Shown one piece after another: positions 33,126 through 41,533 of a stretch of 64,000 bases of DNA. The position numbers were made by a program, and so were the translations under genes. The notes beneath the pieces were generated by a model. That model was not told the origin of the DNA, did no database searches, and was given only the letters and a program-made list of their open reading frames with translations. Position 1 is the first letter of the stretch, and each line of letters opens with the position of its first letter. This stretch comes from Exiguobacterium algae (lineage in GTDB: Bacteria > Bacillota > Bacilli > Exiguobacteriales > Exiguobacteriaceae), in NCBI RefSeq assembly GCF_018617875.1, contig NZ_JACSKZ010000001.1:310001-374000 (forward strand), read 5' to 3'.

Positions 33126-34088
33126 TTAGACACGTGTCGGTAAGAAATGTTTTCGTGCGAGCCAAGCGCAGCCGATCACGCCTGCATCATTCTCCAACTC
33201 CGCAATTTTGAAAGTTGTTGAATGATACACCCGTTCAAGCGCAAATCGTTTGAATTGTGCATCGAGCGGTTCAAGCAACGCTTCGCGTGCTTTTGATACG
33301 CCGCCCCCGATGACAATCATTTTAGGGTTCAACGTGTTGGCGATATTCGAAATCGTTAGTCCAAGATATTCTGTCATTTCCTCCACGACTTCCTTGGCTA
33401 CCGCATCCCCCGCTTTGTAAGCCTCGAACACGTCCCGTGCTGTGACGCCATCCAACCCATTCAATGAGGTTTCACGATTCTTCCGCTTTTGAAGGGCGAG
33501 TCGAGAAATCCCGGTTGCCGAGGCAATCGTTTCGATACATCCCGTACGACCACATCCGCACTTGACCGCTTTATCCGGGTCGCGCTCTACCGTGATGTGA
33601 CCAATCTCACCGGCCATACCGGCAGCACCGTGAACGATGTTTCCGTTCGTGATGACACCGCCTCCTACTCCAGTTCCGAGCGTAATCGCCAAAAGCTCAG
33701 AAGCGCCCTCACCGGCACCTTTCCACATCTCGCCAAGCGCAGCTGCGTTTGCGTCATTTTCCAGGACCGCAGGGAGACCGACTGCTTTTTCAAACTCACT
33801 GACGAGTTCGAAATCTTTCCAACCGATGTTCGGAGAATACTCAACGACACCTTCAGTGAAATTGATAAAGCCCGGTGCGCCGATTCCTGCGCCTGCGAAC
33901 TCTTCTTTCTTCTTCCCGGACGTCTCTAAATATGTTTCAAAAGATGCTGCGATGTCTTTTGGAATATGTACCCCATTCTCACGAATGTCTGTCTTCACTT
34001 CCCACTTGTCAGAAATGATGCCATTCATGTCTAAAACGGCCATTTTCACCGTTGTACCACCTATGTCAATTCCTAATAACCATTTCAT
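33126..34088 (-). CDS. glcK: ROK-family glucokinase
   Basis: Phosphorylates free glucose, for example from intracellular alpha-glucan or maltose breakdown. ROK features: the ATP loop LGIDIGGTTVKMAV at the N-terminus, catalytic Asp in LENDANAAALGE, GTGVGGGV, and the zinc motif GHITVERDPDKAVKCGCGRTGCIE. 320 residues. It follows yqgQ as in Bacillus, but a long hairpin, a palindrome and a cre-like site stand in the 94-base gap, so its expression may be set separately. Confidence 0.94.
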   Translation of the reverse strand: MKWLLGIDIGGTTVKMAVLDMNGIISDKWEVKTDIRENGVHIPKDIAASFETYLETSGKKKEEFAGAGIGAPGFINFTEGVVEYSPNIGWKDFELVSEFEKAVGLPAVLENDANAAALGEMWKGAGEGASELLAITLGTGVGGGVITNGNIVHGAAGMAGEIGHITVERDPDKAVKCGCGRTGCIETIASATGISRLALQKRKNRETSLNGLDGVTARDVFEAYKAGDAVAKEVVEEMTEYLGLTISNIANTLNPKMIVIGGGVSKAREALLEPLDAQFKRFALERVYHSTTFKIAELENDAGVIGCAWLARKHFLPTRV

Positions 34089-34109
34089 CCAATTCCACTC
34101 CTCGTCATG

Positions 34110-34125
34110 AATAAATCGCTTTCAT
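34110..34125. promoter_or_regulatory. cre-like site upstream of glcK
   Basis: Read on the minus strand ATGAAAGCGATTTATT fits the CcpA consensus at 14 of 16 positions, about 20 bases before the glcK start. Confidence 0.45.
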
Positions 34126-34128
34126 TGA

Positions 34129-34142
34129 ATAGTGTACACTAT
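34129..34142. repeat. 14-bp palindrome upstream of glcK
   Basis: ATAGTGTACACTAT is a perfect inverted repeat lying between the cre-like site and a long hairpin. It has the form of a dimer-binding operator for an unidentified regulator. Confidence 0.45.
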
Positions 34143-34143
34143 T

Positions 34144-34177
34144 ATGCCCTTAGTGCAACCCATTGCACTAAGGGCAT
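34144..34177. terminator. 15-bp perfect hairpin between yqgQ and glcK
   Basis: ATGCCCTTAGTGCAA pairs with TTGCACTAAGGGCAT around four bases. On the minus strand it is followed by AATAG rather than a T run, so it may pause or attenuate transcription, or protect the upstream mRNA, rather than end it fully. Confidence 0.6.
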
Positions 34178-34182
34178 TTCTG

Positions 34183-34377
34183 TCAATCTGTTGAATTTTT
34201 CAGTTCATGCGTCAAAATGATCTTCGCCGTGTCGTACTCGCGTTGTTCGATGATCCCGCCTTCATACAGTTCATCGAGCTCCATCATCATGAGTCCAATT
34301 TCTGCGTCCCGTTCTCCGATGTAAATGATCGTCCCGAACGTTTTCAAAAATTGTTGGACATCATAAAAGTTTTTCAT
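34183..34377 (-). CDS. yqgQ: YqgQ-like small protein (DUF910)
   Basis: 64 residues, soluble, no membrane segment: MKNFYDVQQFLKTFGTIIYIGERD, then an acidic helical region MMMELDELYEGG. I recognise DUF910/YqgQ, a three-helix protein suggested by structure to bind nucleic acid; function unknown. It begins 2 bases after the M42 peptidase and precedes glcK, as in Bacillus. Confidence 0.85.
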   Translation of the reverse strand: MKNFYDVQQFLKTFGTIIYIGERDAEIGLMMMELDELYEGGIIEQREYDTAKIILTHELKNSTD

Positions 34378-34379
34378 GC

Positions 34380-35399
34380 TTATTCCCCCATCGTCGTCAT
34401 CGCGTATCGGCGGAGCAGTTCGCGCGTCGCATCCAATGAAGTCTGATGTGTCCGTTCGTAACTGTGGCTCGACTCGATCCCCGGTCCAATCAATGCATGC
34501 TTGACGTCGTATCCCGCACGAATGGCAGCGGAAGCGTCAGAACCATAGAACGGATAGATATCTACCTTATATGCGATGTCATGTTCTTTACATAAAGAAG
34601 TGAATTGGCGGCGTAACGTTAAATCATACGGACCCGAAGAATCTTTCGCACAAATGGAAACCGTATATTCATCCGAATGTTGCCCGTCTCCGAGAGCGCC
34701 CATGTCAACCGCGATATACTCGACAACTTGTGACGGAATCCCGGCATTGCCTCCGAACCCGACCTCTTCATAGTTTGAAATCAAATAATGGATTGTATGA
34801 GGCAATTCAAGTTTCACAAGGTCTTTAGCCAAATCCAATAAAATCGCAACCGACGCTTTATCATCCAAATGACGAGATTTGATGTAACCTGATTGCGTCA
34901 CGTTGAAACGCGGATCGAACGACACGAAATCTCCGACCTCGATCCCGAGTTCTCGCACTTCTTCTACCGAATGGACGTTCATATCGAGTCGTACTTCGAT
35001 ATTGGCTGCGGTCCGCTCAGCAGAATTGGTGTCCTTATATACATGAACACTCGACTGATGAACGAGAATCGTTCCTTCAACCGCTTCCCCGTCTTCCCGG
35101 TGAACGAGACAGTTCTCTCCTTCGATTGCCGTCCATGCGTATCCACCGACCTGCGTCAGCCGGAGTCGACCGCTCGGCAAAATTTCTTTCACCATCGCAC
35201 CCAACGTGTCGACATGGGCCGTCAACAGGCGCGCCTTATCTGATTTCCCAGGGAACGTCGCAAGCAAGGCCCCTTTATGTAGACGTTCAGTTGAAACACC
35301 GAGTGTGTTCAATTCTTTTTCAGCAAACCGGATGGCTTCATCTGTCATTCCAGAAGGACTCGGAATTTCGACTAATCGTTTTAACGTTTCAATCATCAT
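34380..35399 (-). CDS. M42-family metallo-aminopeptidase
   Basis: Predicted dinuclear-metal peptidase of the TET/FrvX/YsdC family, forming large self-compartmentalised complexes that trim peptides. Ligands visible: His in LTAHVDTLG, Asp in RHLDDKAS, Glu pair in SNYEEVGFGG, Asp in IAVDMGALGDG, His in ESSHSYERTH. 339 residues. The position between the rhomboid gene and yqgQ suggests a shared transcript: gaps are 9 and 2 bases. The family also contains endoglucanase-annotated members, which I think are mislabelled. Confidence 0.88.
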   Translation of the reverse strand: MMIETLKRLVEIPSPSGMTDEAIRFAEKELNTLGVSTERLHKGALLATFPGKSDKARLLTAHVDTLGAMVKEILPSGRLRLTQVGGYAWTAIEGENCLVHREDGEAVEGTILVHQSSVHVYKDTNSAERTAANIEVRLDMNVHSVEEVRELGIEVGDFVSFDPRFNVTQSGYIKSRHLDDKASVAILLDLAKDLVKLELPHTIHYLISNYEEVGFGGNAGIPSQVVEYIAVDMGALGDGQHSDEYTVSICAKDSSGPYDLTLRRQFTSLCKEHDIAYKVDIYPFYGSDASAAIRAGYDVKHALIGPGIESSHSYERTHQTSLDATRELLRRYAMTTMGE

Positions 35400-35408
35400 G
35401 ATCTCTCC

Positions 35409-36491
35409 TTAACTATATCCATATCCGTATCCATACAATATGCCAAACAGGCAAACTGTGAATACGGTAAACAGTACTCTTTGCGTTCGATTCGTTTCAT
35501 CCGGCAGACCCACCACACCGGAAACGAAGAATCCCCCAATCAAGCCACCTGCGTGCGCAAAATGGTCCAAACTCGCTCCTAAGACGAATGCTAACCCTAC
35601 ATTTAATCCTAACATAATAAAGAGCGGAGGGCCGAGTGTCTTCATAAATAACGACCTGTCGCGTAATCCAAAATACAGGAGTGCCCCGACCAATCCGAAC
35701 AGAGCCCCAGAGGCACCTGCCGAAATCGAATCACTAAATGCGTAAGACGCGGTGGATGCAATGATTCCTCCAACGAGATAAATGATAAGAAAACGGAAAG
35801 AGCCATACATTCGTTCTACGAGTGGACCAAGGGACCAGAGGGCAAACATATTGATTGCGAAATGAAACCAGCCGATGTGGAGAAACATCGGTGTGATCAG
35901 TCGCCACCATTGTCCGTCGTCAATCAGCGGATTCACTTTCGCCCCGAATGTGATCAACGTGTTCGGATCAAATGTCGAGCCGACCGATTCGGCGAGCCAC
36001 ATGACCAGTAACGTCAAAAACATGATTCCATAAACGACTTGCGGCTTCCCAAAAGAAAATCGTTTTTTCAATTCCGATTTTTTCTGACGATCGAGACCGA
36101 CCGCCAGCATCCGAAAACGGTCTTCTTCCATTGAAGACACACATACACTTCGCTCCAATCGGACTTTTGCAGCAATCGGAAAAGTCATGTCACGCAAGCG
36201 TTCCTCATCAATGAGCTCGTCCCCATAGACATGAATCGTCAAGTGCTTCCTTCCGATGCGGGAGAGGCGAAATCCATTCAAGGCAGCAACAATGTCGGCA
36301 CCGACATGGTTCGCCCATGCTTTTTCAGTTCGAACGTACAGATCATACCGGTCTCCGGCGGACGTATCAAATACAATGACAGCCCGAGACGGTTCGAGGA
36401 TTCCTTCGATTCGACCGCCTTTCTCCACTTTGTGATAAATATCTTCCCAAAAACAAGCTGTCGTCAAGCGAATCCCCTCCTTCTCTATCAT
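35409..36491 (-). CDS. gluP: Rhomboid intramembrane serine protease (GluP/YqgP-like)
   Basis: Cuts membrane proteins within the bilayer. An N-terminal cytosolic domain (1-150) precedes six or seven membrane segments. The catalytic Ser is in SAGASGALFGLVG and the His in LDHFAHAGGLIGGF; HIGWFHFAINM and WSLGPLVERMYG are the usual loop and helix motifs. At 360 residues it lacks the C-terminal TPR repeats of the roughly 500-residue B. subtilis YqgP. In B. subtilis YqgP cleaves the MgtE magnesium transporter; whether that holds here is unknown. Confidence 0.88.
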   Translation of the reverse strand: MIEKEGIRLTTACFWEDIYHKVEKGGRIEGILEPSRAVIVFDTSAGDRYDLYVRTEKAWANHVGADIVAALNGFRLSRIGRKHLTIHVYGDELIDEERLRDMTFPIAAKVRLERSVCVSSMEEDRFRMLAVGLDRQKKSELKKRFSFGKPQVVYGIMFLTLLVMWLAESVGSTFDPNTLITFGAKVNPLIDDGQWWRLITPMFLHIGWFHFAINMFALWSLGPLVERMYGSFRFLIIYLVGGIIASTASYAFSDSISAGASGALFGLVGALLYFGLRDRSLFMKTLGPPLFIMLGLNVGLAFVLGASLDHFAHAGGLIGGFFVSGVVGLPDETNRTQRVLFTVFTVCLFGILYGYGYGYS

Positions 36492-36542
36492 TGTAATGCA
36501 TGTGCACGCACGCTACAAAGTAAGAGGCGTTTTTCTCAACAC

Positions 36543-36570
36543 AAAAACCGCAGCCCCTAAAGGACTGCGG
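36543..36570 (-). terminator. Terminator after ldh
   Basis: CCGCAG pairs with CTGCGG with extra C-G pairs inside, followed on the minus strand by TTTTTGTG. Confidence 0.82.
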
Positions 36571-36586
36571 ACAGACAAGTGACCGA

Positions 36587-37543
36587 TTAAAGGACCGGTT
36601 GCATCGTCTTCATCAATACATCGGCAGAATGTTGCATCTTTTGATGTTCTTCTTCAGACAATTCAATCTCTACGACCTCACGGACACCTTGACGGTTGAT
36701 GATTGCCGGAACACCGATATGAATATCGTTTAAGCCGTATTCACCATCGAGATGTGCACCGACCGTAAGCAACGTGTTCTCGTTCCGTAGGACCGCTTTG
36801 ACCAAACGGAGAAGTCCGAGACCGATTGCATAGTACGTTGCGCCTTTACGTTCGATGATGTGATAAGCCGCATCACGGACGTTGACGTAAATTTCTTCGA
36901 GATCTTCCCATGAATACTCATCGTGCTCTTCAAGCAATTGTTCCACTGATTTACCGTAAATCCGGGCGTTGCTCCAAGCGGCAAATTCCGTATCTCCGTG
37001 CTCGCCCATGATGTAGGCGTGGCAGTTACGCGGGTCGACATTGAAGTAATCTCCGAGCATATAGCGAAGACGTGATGTATCAAGCACTGTACCTGAACCG
37101 AAGACACGGTGTTTCGGAAGTCCTGAGTATTTCCAAGCTAAATGAGTCATGATATCGACTGGGTTTGATGCGATGATGATGATTCCGTCAAAACCAGATG
37201 CCATGATGTCTGAAATCATTGATTTCATGATCTTCGCATTTTTTTCGACGAGGTCAAGACGTGTCTCACCCGGACGTTGCGGAGCACCCGCTGTAATGAC
37301 GACGATATCCGCCACGCCGCAGTCTGCATAGTCCCCAGCCCAAACACGCATCGGTGAAGCAGCGAAAGACACCCCGTGGTTCAAGTCCATCGCTTCCCCT
37401 TCAGCTTTTGCTTTATTAATATCAATGATTACAAGTTCTTCGCAAAGACTTGCCGTTGTTAATTGGTAAGCAAAACTCGCACCGACAGCTCCTGCACCCA
37501 CAAGCGCGACACGTGTTACTTTTGCATGATTTAATGTTTCCAT
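36587..37543 (-). CDS. ldh: L-lactate dehydrogenase
   Basis: Reduces pyruvate to L-lactate, regenerating NAD in fermentation. NAD loop [15 protein letters not shown] at residues 10-24, then the [17 protein letters not shown] mobile loop with substrate Arg, [10 protein letters not shown], and the active-site His in [15 protein letters not shown]. The ATG at 37543 (METLNHAKV) is used with GGGTGG 8-9 bases upstream; the longer frame reaches into the regulatory region. 318 residues. Two Rex-like sites and a cre-like site lie upstream. Confidence 0.95.
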   Translation of the reverse strand: METLNHAKVTRVALVGAGAVGASFAYQLTTASLCEELVIIDINKAKAEGEAMDLNHGVSFAASPMRVWAGDYADCGVADIVVITAGAPQRPGETRLDLVEKNAKIMKSMISDIMASGFDGIIIIASNPVDIMTHLAWKYSGLPKHRVFGSGTVLDTSRLRYMLGDYFNVDPRNCHAYIMGEHGDTEFAAWSNARIYGKSVEQLLEEHDEYSWEDLEEIYVNVRDAAYHIIERKGATYYAIGLGLLRLVKAVLRNENTLLTVGAHLDGEYGLNDIHIGVPAIINRQGVREVVEIELSEEEHQKMQHSADVLMKTMQPVL

Positions 37544-37603
37544 TATGATTTCCACCCTTCGAACAATCTGTTTCATGTTTTTCTTATCTCTGTTACAAAA
37601 AGA

Positions 37604-37621
37604 TTGTAACATCATTCACAA
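37604..37621. promoter_or_regulatory. Rex-like site overlapping the ldh -10 box
   Basis: TTGTAACATCATTCACAA matches TTGTGA-N6-TCACAA with one mismatch. A minus-strand TACAAT lies inside it, so NADH-free Rex bound here would block the promoter. It also resembles an Fnr site. Confidence 0.6.
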
Positions 37622-37635
37622 ACACCAACTACATT

Positions 37636-37651
37636 CGAAACCGTTTTCACT
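37636..37651. promoter_or_regulatory. cre-like site in the ldh promoter
   Basis: On the minus strand GTGAAAACGGTTTCGA fits the CcpA consensus at 14 of 16 positions, between the two Rex-like sites. Confidence 0.5.
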
Positions 37652-37661
37652 TTGGCAATAT

Positions 37662-37679
37662 TGTGACAATATTCACATT
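37662..37679. promoter_or_regulatory. Second Rex-like site upstream of ldh
   Basis: TTGTGACAATATTCACAT matches TTGTGA-N6-TCACAA except the last base. It lies 58 bases upstream of the first site. Confidence 0.62.
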
Positions 37680-37711
37680 CGTTCGAAACATCCTCAGTTT
37701 CTGTACTACCC

Positions 37712-38482
37712 TCAACTGAACAGCGAGAAACAAATCCAAGCGACTGAAAAGATAGAAAGGAAATTGACCGCGTCATTTCCAAGAAAGCGCCAGCCGGAGA
37801 CATAGGCAGTAGGCGTATCATGATGCATTCGTTTCTCCGTCAATTTATCGCAGACGACACACCGATACTTTCGCTGGACGGTCGCACCAAGTAACGTATC
37901 AATCACACTGCCGCTCAATCCAACGACCCACAGGAGGAGAAAAGTTGACCAACCGAACGACATAAACGGCACAGAAGCAAGGATAATCAGCCCGCCCCCT
38001 GCAATGGACATGACCGTCCCAAACGTGGACACCGCCCCACTCGTCCCCGGTTCGACTGTTTTAAACGTGAACATGAATCGCGGCTTTCTTTTCGAGAGAA
38101 CACCGAACTCCGACCCCCACGTATCACTCGTTGCCGCCGCAATCGAAGCGATATACATCATGATCCATACGGTCTCTTCAAACACGAGATAACCGATGGC
38201 GCACATGATCCCGACTCCGCCATTTGCGAGAACTTGGACATAATCGCGCGCCCCAGTCTTCTCGACGATCTCATCGACTTCTTTTTTATCTCGCGAACGA
38301 TACTTCGAGGCGAGAGAAGACGTCGAGAAAAACACTCCGAGTAAGTATAATCCAAACCACCCGAAGGCCCATCCGATCATCGTACCCGTGACCACGGTGA
38401 GCAGGGCACCGGACCATGTGAGCGAATGTAATCGATAGCCGGTAAAAGCGACAAAACACGTTACGATAAAAATGGCAAACAT
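37712..38482 (-). CDS. DUF92 family membrane protein (TMEM19-like)
   Basis: 256 residues with about seven membrane segments. Family landmarks: GTMIGWAFGWFGLYLLGVFFSTSSLASKYR, the repeated small-residue patches DTWGSEFG and GTSGAVSTFGT, GSVIDTLLGATVQ and NDAVNFLS. A Cys pair in CVVCDKLTEKR suggests a small metal or disulfide site. Plant VTE6 of the same family phosphorylates phytyl phosphate, so a polyprenyl-phosphate kinase role is possible, by analogy only. The ATG at 38482 has AAAGGGAAG 7 bases upstream, inside the 5-FCL gene, which it overlaps by 22 bases. Confidence 0.8.
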   Translation of the reverse strand: MFAIFIVTCFVAFTGYRLHSLTWSGALLTVVTGTMIGWAFGWFGLYLLGVFFSTSSLASKYRSRDKKEVDEIVEKTGARDYVQVLANGGVGIMCAIGYLVFEETVWIMMYIASIAAATSDTWGSEFGVLSKRKPRFMFTFKTVEPGTSGAVSTFGTVMSIAGGGLIILASVPFMSFGWSTFLLLWVVGLSGSVIDTLLGATVQRKYRCVVCDKLTEKRMHHDTPTAYVSGWRFLGNDAVNFLSIFSVAWICFSLFS

Positions 38483-39015
38483 TGAATAACTTCCCTTTCT
38501 GACACGATCCATTCGACTGCCAGATCATGAGGTTCTGTCGGTACCCGATCGATGATTTGTGCGGTATAAGCCAATGCGACCGTCACTCCTTCGTATGTAT
38601 GTAAAAAACGGTCATAGTACCCGCCTCCCCAACCGATCCGGTATCCCGACCGGTCAAACACACGTCCGGGCACAATACATAAATCAATCGGTTCGTTTGT
38701 AGGCGGTGATGTCGGTTCTAAAATGTTCATCACGCCCTCTTCGAGCTCATCGATGGACCGGATGATATGAAACGTAAGTCCGTTATCAGTTACTTTCGGC
38801 ACGCATACCTCTTTTCCTGCCTCCCATGCTGCATGGATAATCGGTCGGGTATCGATTTCAAGCGGGAGCGGCAATGTGATCGCGATGCGATGACTTTCTT
38901 CCCAGCATGTCATCTGTAACAAGTTTTCATAAATCATCCGGTCCGCTTCTTCACGATTAATCATCTCTTTGATTTGTTGATGGACAAAACGTCTCAGCTC
39001 ACGTTTTTCATGCAT
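38461..39015 (-). CDS. 5-formyltetrahydrofolate cyclo-ligase
   Basis: Recycles 5-formyl-THF to methenyl-THF with ATP. The family motif PGRVFDRSGYRIGWGGGYYDRFL is clear, with EVCVPKV upstream and AYTAQIIDRVPTEPHD downstream. The ATG at 39015 has AGGGGG 7 bases upstream; the one at 39021 is too close. 184 residues. It starts about 20 bases after the rpmG terminator, so it is either read through or has a promoter inside rpmG. Confidence 0.93.
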   Translation of the reverse strand: MHEKRELRRFVHQQIKEMINREEADRMIYENLLQMTCWEESHRIAITLPLPLEIDTRPIIHAAWEAGKEVCVPKVTDNGLTFHIIRSIDELEEGVMNILEPTSPPTNEPIDLCIVPGRVFDRSGYRIGWGGGYYDRFLHTYEGVTVALAYTAQIIDRVPTEPHDLAVEWIVSEREVIQCLPFLS

Positions 39016-39034
39016 CTTCATTCCCCCTGTTTAC

Positions 39035-39062
39035 AAAAAAGGCCGTCACATATGTGACGGCC
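39035..39062 (-). terminator. Terminator after rpmG
   Basis: A 22-base perfect palindrome, GGCCGTCACAT followed by ATGTGACGGCC, then TTTTTT on the minus strand. Confidence 0.9.
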
Positions 39063-39070
39063 GGTCTCGA

Positions 39071-39220
39071 TTACTTCACTTCGCGGTAAAGCGTGTGACG
39101 ACGGAGACGTGGGTTGTATTTGCGCAACTCGAGGCGCTCTGGGTTGTTACGTTTGTTTTTCTTCGTGATGTAAGTGCGATCGCCTGTTTCTGTGCAAGCT
39201 AATGTGATTTTAACGCGCAT
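39071..39220 (-). CDS. rpmG: 50S ribosomal protein L33
   Basis: 49-residue ribosomal protein near the E site. The minus strand reads [20 protein letters not shown] and continues [18 protein letters not shown]. Only one Cys (residue 9) remains of the four that bind zinc in the C+ form, so this is the zinc-independent form. GAAAGAA precedes the ATG. It has its own promoter and terminator. Other rpmG copies are likely elsewhere in the genome. Confidence 0.95.
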   Translation of the reverse strand: MRVKITLACTETGDRTYITKKNKRNNPERLELRKYNPRLRRHTLYREVK

Positions 39221-39269
39221 TTCTTTCACTCCCATCTTACTGATGTTGTATCAAGTGCTTTTGCTTTAC

Positions 39270-39298
39270 AGTCTAAGCATACTCAATTATCCTACCAA
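39270..39298 (-). promoter_or_regulatory. Promoter of rpmG
   Basis: TTGGTA and TAGACT are 17 bases apart on the minus strand, about 50 bases upstream of rpmG. Confidence 0.55.
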
Positions 39299-39319
39299 GT
39301 TTCCTTTGAAAAAGCAAGG

Positions 39320-41521
39320 TTATTTCACGTTCTTTTTCAAAGCTTTCTCCTTATAGGGAGACTGGTCAAGTGGCAGGCATACTTCTGTATTATCCTGGAT
39401 TGCGTACCGTTCTTTCAAGTCTTCCATCGACAGCTGTTCATCGATATATACCGTTTCAGCGGCATGGAAGATACTGTTTTCAATCCGGTGTATCGCATCA
39501 TAGAGTCCACCGTGCCCATGTGGGTTACGGGTCGCTTCAAAGGACAACATAGTTGAGTATAACGGAATTGACAGTGATTTCGCAAGTTCCCGGGCAGCCG
39601 GAATCGTCATCCAGTCAAAGTGATGGACCGCTTTAAAGTTGACCCGGGATGAAAGTTCATGAACCAGTTTCACATAAGCCAGGTTTTGCGTGGCGATTTG
39701 ATTCATCACATGCTCTAAAAACGGACTCGTCGGTCTCACCCGATACACATGCACATGGTTGTGTCGTTCGTATTCAGGCAAGCCTTCTTTGAACGGAGTG
39801 AGGACGTAGATTGTCTCTCCCTCTTTCGCGCGGGCTTCCACTTCGGCGACTACCCGATGTCCGAGGTCTCCGACGAGGTTGCCTGTATATTCCGGCGTCA
39901 GCAGGAGAATCGCATCGTCTTCTCTCCCCCGTTCGACCGTCACATAATAATCGTGTGGTGATAGGAATGAATCAATTTCGATATCTTCATCCTGTAAGAA
40001 CGGGTAGACGTTGTAATGCTCCTCCAGCAAACGTTCCGACACTTCGTCTCGATACAGTGCCGTCTCGAGCTCGGCAAATAGACGGGTATGCTCCCGGAAG
40101 CGTTCAGCGGCATACTGCGCCGTGGTCTGACCGTCCAGGATAAATGCCCAGTCACTCGACACCGCGAGCACGTAATGACGTATCAGTTGTTTCAACGCCC
40201 TTGTCGCAAGTTCAGATGAATCGCGGTAATCCGCGACATCTTTGACGAGCTGCATCTCCATGACGTGGAGATGACGGAGCATCCATTCATTGCGCTCGTT
40301 GATCCATACCTCGCCGTATCCTTTTCTACCCCACGTGTTCATCGACACATGGACCGTCTGCAGGTCTTGGAAATGACGCTCGAGGAAGATAGCCGGCGTG
40401 ATCGTCTCAATCCCGAACTCTTCAAGACGCTCCGCGACTTTCCCTAGAAACTCTGGACCTTCGAACCACCAATGACCGAACAGCTCGGCATCGAACGGCG
40501 CTGTCACAAGAAACGGCGGGAACGTCTGTCCACCATGGGCCTCAAGGTGCGCTTCGAGTGTCTTGGCAAAGTCTGTAGCGTGATTGTCAATCTGATGTTC
40601 TGCCCATTCCCGTACATAGAAATCTTTCTGGTCGGTATCGCCAGTGATGCGGTGCATCTTCAATCCCGTGTCAAAGCGGATTCCTTCCGGGTGCATGAAC
40701 GGTTGAATATAATCCCAATCCCGATCATACGCCAAATCCCGATAAAACTCTCGATAGTCCGGGTGGCCCGGATACCCGATCATAGAACTCCAAATCTTTC
40801 CGGAGATGATTTGGTCACGCGGGAACAAGGCCACGCCGTGTGGTGAATAGACGGGTGCCCCGATTCCTTTCTCAGGTGTCGGGTCCGCCTCTAAAAGCGC
40901 ATGTTCATCCACAAACGTGTAGCGAACGCCTTCTTCGTACAAAATGCGGTCCACACCCGGTGTATACGCGCACTCCGGTAACCAAATCCCGGTTGGGCGG
41001 AATCCGTAGTGGCGTTCGAAACAATTCAGACCGAGACGGATTTCCGCTCGTGCTGCCTGTTCGGTAAAGAGGTGCGGGTTAAAACCGTGCGTAGCCGTAC
41101 AGGTGACCATATCGATATAACCCTGTTCCCGATATGTACGGAACGCCTCATTCAAGTTTTTATTCCAGTGCAGGAATGTATTTTTTAAGTCTTGATAGCG
41201 TTGCTGGTAAAAATGGAGGGTCGAGACTTCTTCCTGACTCCGCCCCTCTGACAACTCCAGCGTGATCAGCTCAAGCATCTCATCGAGGTGTTCGACATAA
41301 CGATCCTGTATGAGCGGGTCGGCCAACATTTCCACGACAGGTGGTGAAATACTGACTGTCCAATGGAGCGGTCGTTTGAGACGATCCACTTGCCATAGAA
41401 TCGGAATATATGTTTCTGAGATGGCCTCGTATACCCACCGCTCTTCTAATCGATGTTTCTCTTCATGCCTTACGTACGGTAGATGGGCATGAAGGACGAG
41501 TGAAAAATAACCAGGTTTCAT
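39320..41521 (-). CDS. GH57 alpha-glucan branching-type enzyme fused to a half glycosyltransferase
   Basis: 733 residues. The first 500 or so are a GH57/DUF1957 enzyme of the 1,4-alpha-glucan branching type: motif HAHLPYVRH at residue 11, nucleophile Glu in TGIWLPECAYTPG, acid/base Asp in TAPFDAELFGHWWFEGP, and a C-terminal helical bundle. From about residue 520 a second module begins, ILLLTPEYTGNLVGDLGHRVV, running through VHHFDWMTIPAARELAKSL and MLSFEATRNPHGHGG to EDLKERYAI. That is the acceptor (N-terminal) Rossmann half of a GT4/GT5 glycogen-synthase-like enzyme; the donor-binding C-terminal half is absent. AAGGAGG stands 7 bases before the ATG. 12 bases after the DUF4912 gene. No clear terminator follows. 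Confidence 0.82.
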   Translation of the reverse strand: MKPGYFSLVLHAHLPYVRHEEKHRLEERWVYEAISETYIPILWQVDRLKRPLHWTVSISPPVVEMLADPLIQDRYVEHLDEMLELITLELSEGRSQEEVSTLHFYQQRYQDLKNTFLHWNKNLNEAFRTYREQGYIDMVTCTATHGFNPHLFTEQAARAEIRLGLNCFERHYGFRPTGIWLPECAYTPGVDRILYEEGVRYTFVDEHALLEADPTPEKGIGAPVYSPHGVALFPRDQIISGKIWSSMIGYPGHPDYREFYRDLAYDRDWDYIQPFMHPEGIRFDTGLKMHRITGDTDQKDFYVREWAEHQIDNHATDFAKTLEAHLEAHGGQTFPPFLVTAPFDAELFGHWWFEGPEFLGKVAERLEEFGIETITPAIFLERHFQDLQTVHVSMNTWGRKGYGEVWINERNEWMLRHLHVMEMQLVKDVADYRDSSELATRALKQLIRHYVLAVSSDWAFILDGQTTAQYAAERFREHTRLFAELETALYRDEVSERLLEEHYNVYPFLQDEDIEIDSFLSPHDYYVTVERGREDDAILLLTPEYTGNLVGDLGHRVVAEVEARAKEGETIYVLTPFKEGLPEYERHNHVHVYRVRPTSPFLEHVMNQIATQNLAYVKLVHELSSRVNFKAVHHFDWMTIPAARELAKSLSIPLYSTMLSFEATRNPHGHGGLYDAIHRIENSIFHAAETVYIDEQLSMEDLKERYAIQDNTEVCLPLDQSPYKEKALKKNVK

Positions 41522-41533
41522 GATTGGTCCTCC

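Noticed and set aside
33637-34110. 157-codon plus-strand frame opposite glcK
   Set aside because: Antisense shadow of a clear ROK kinase, low-complexity composition, no ribosome site.
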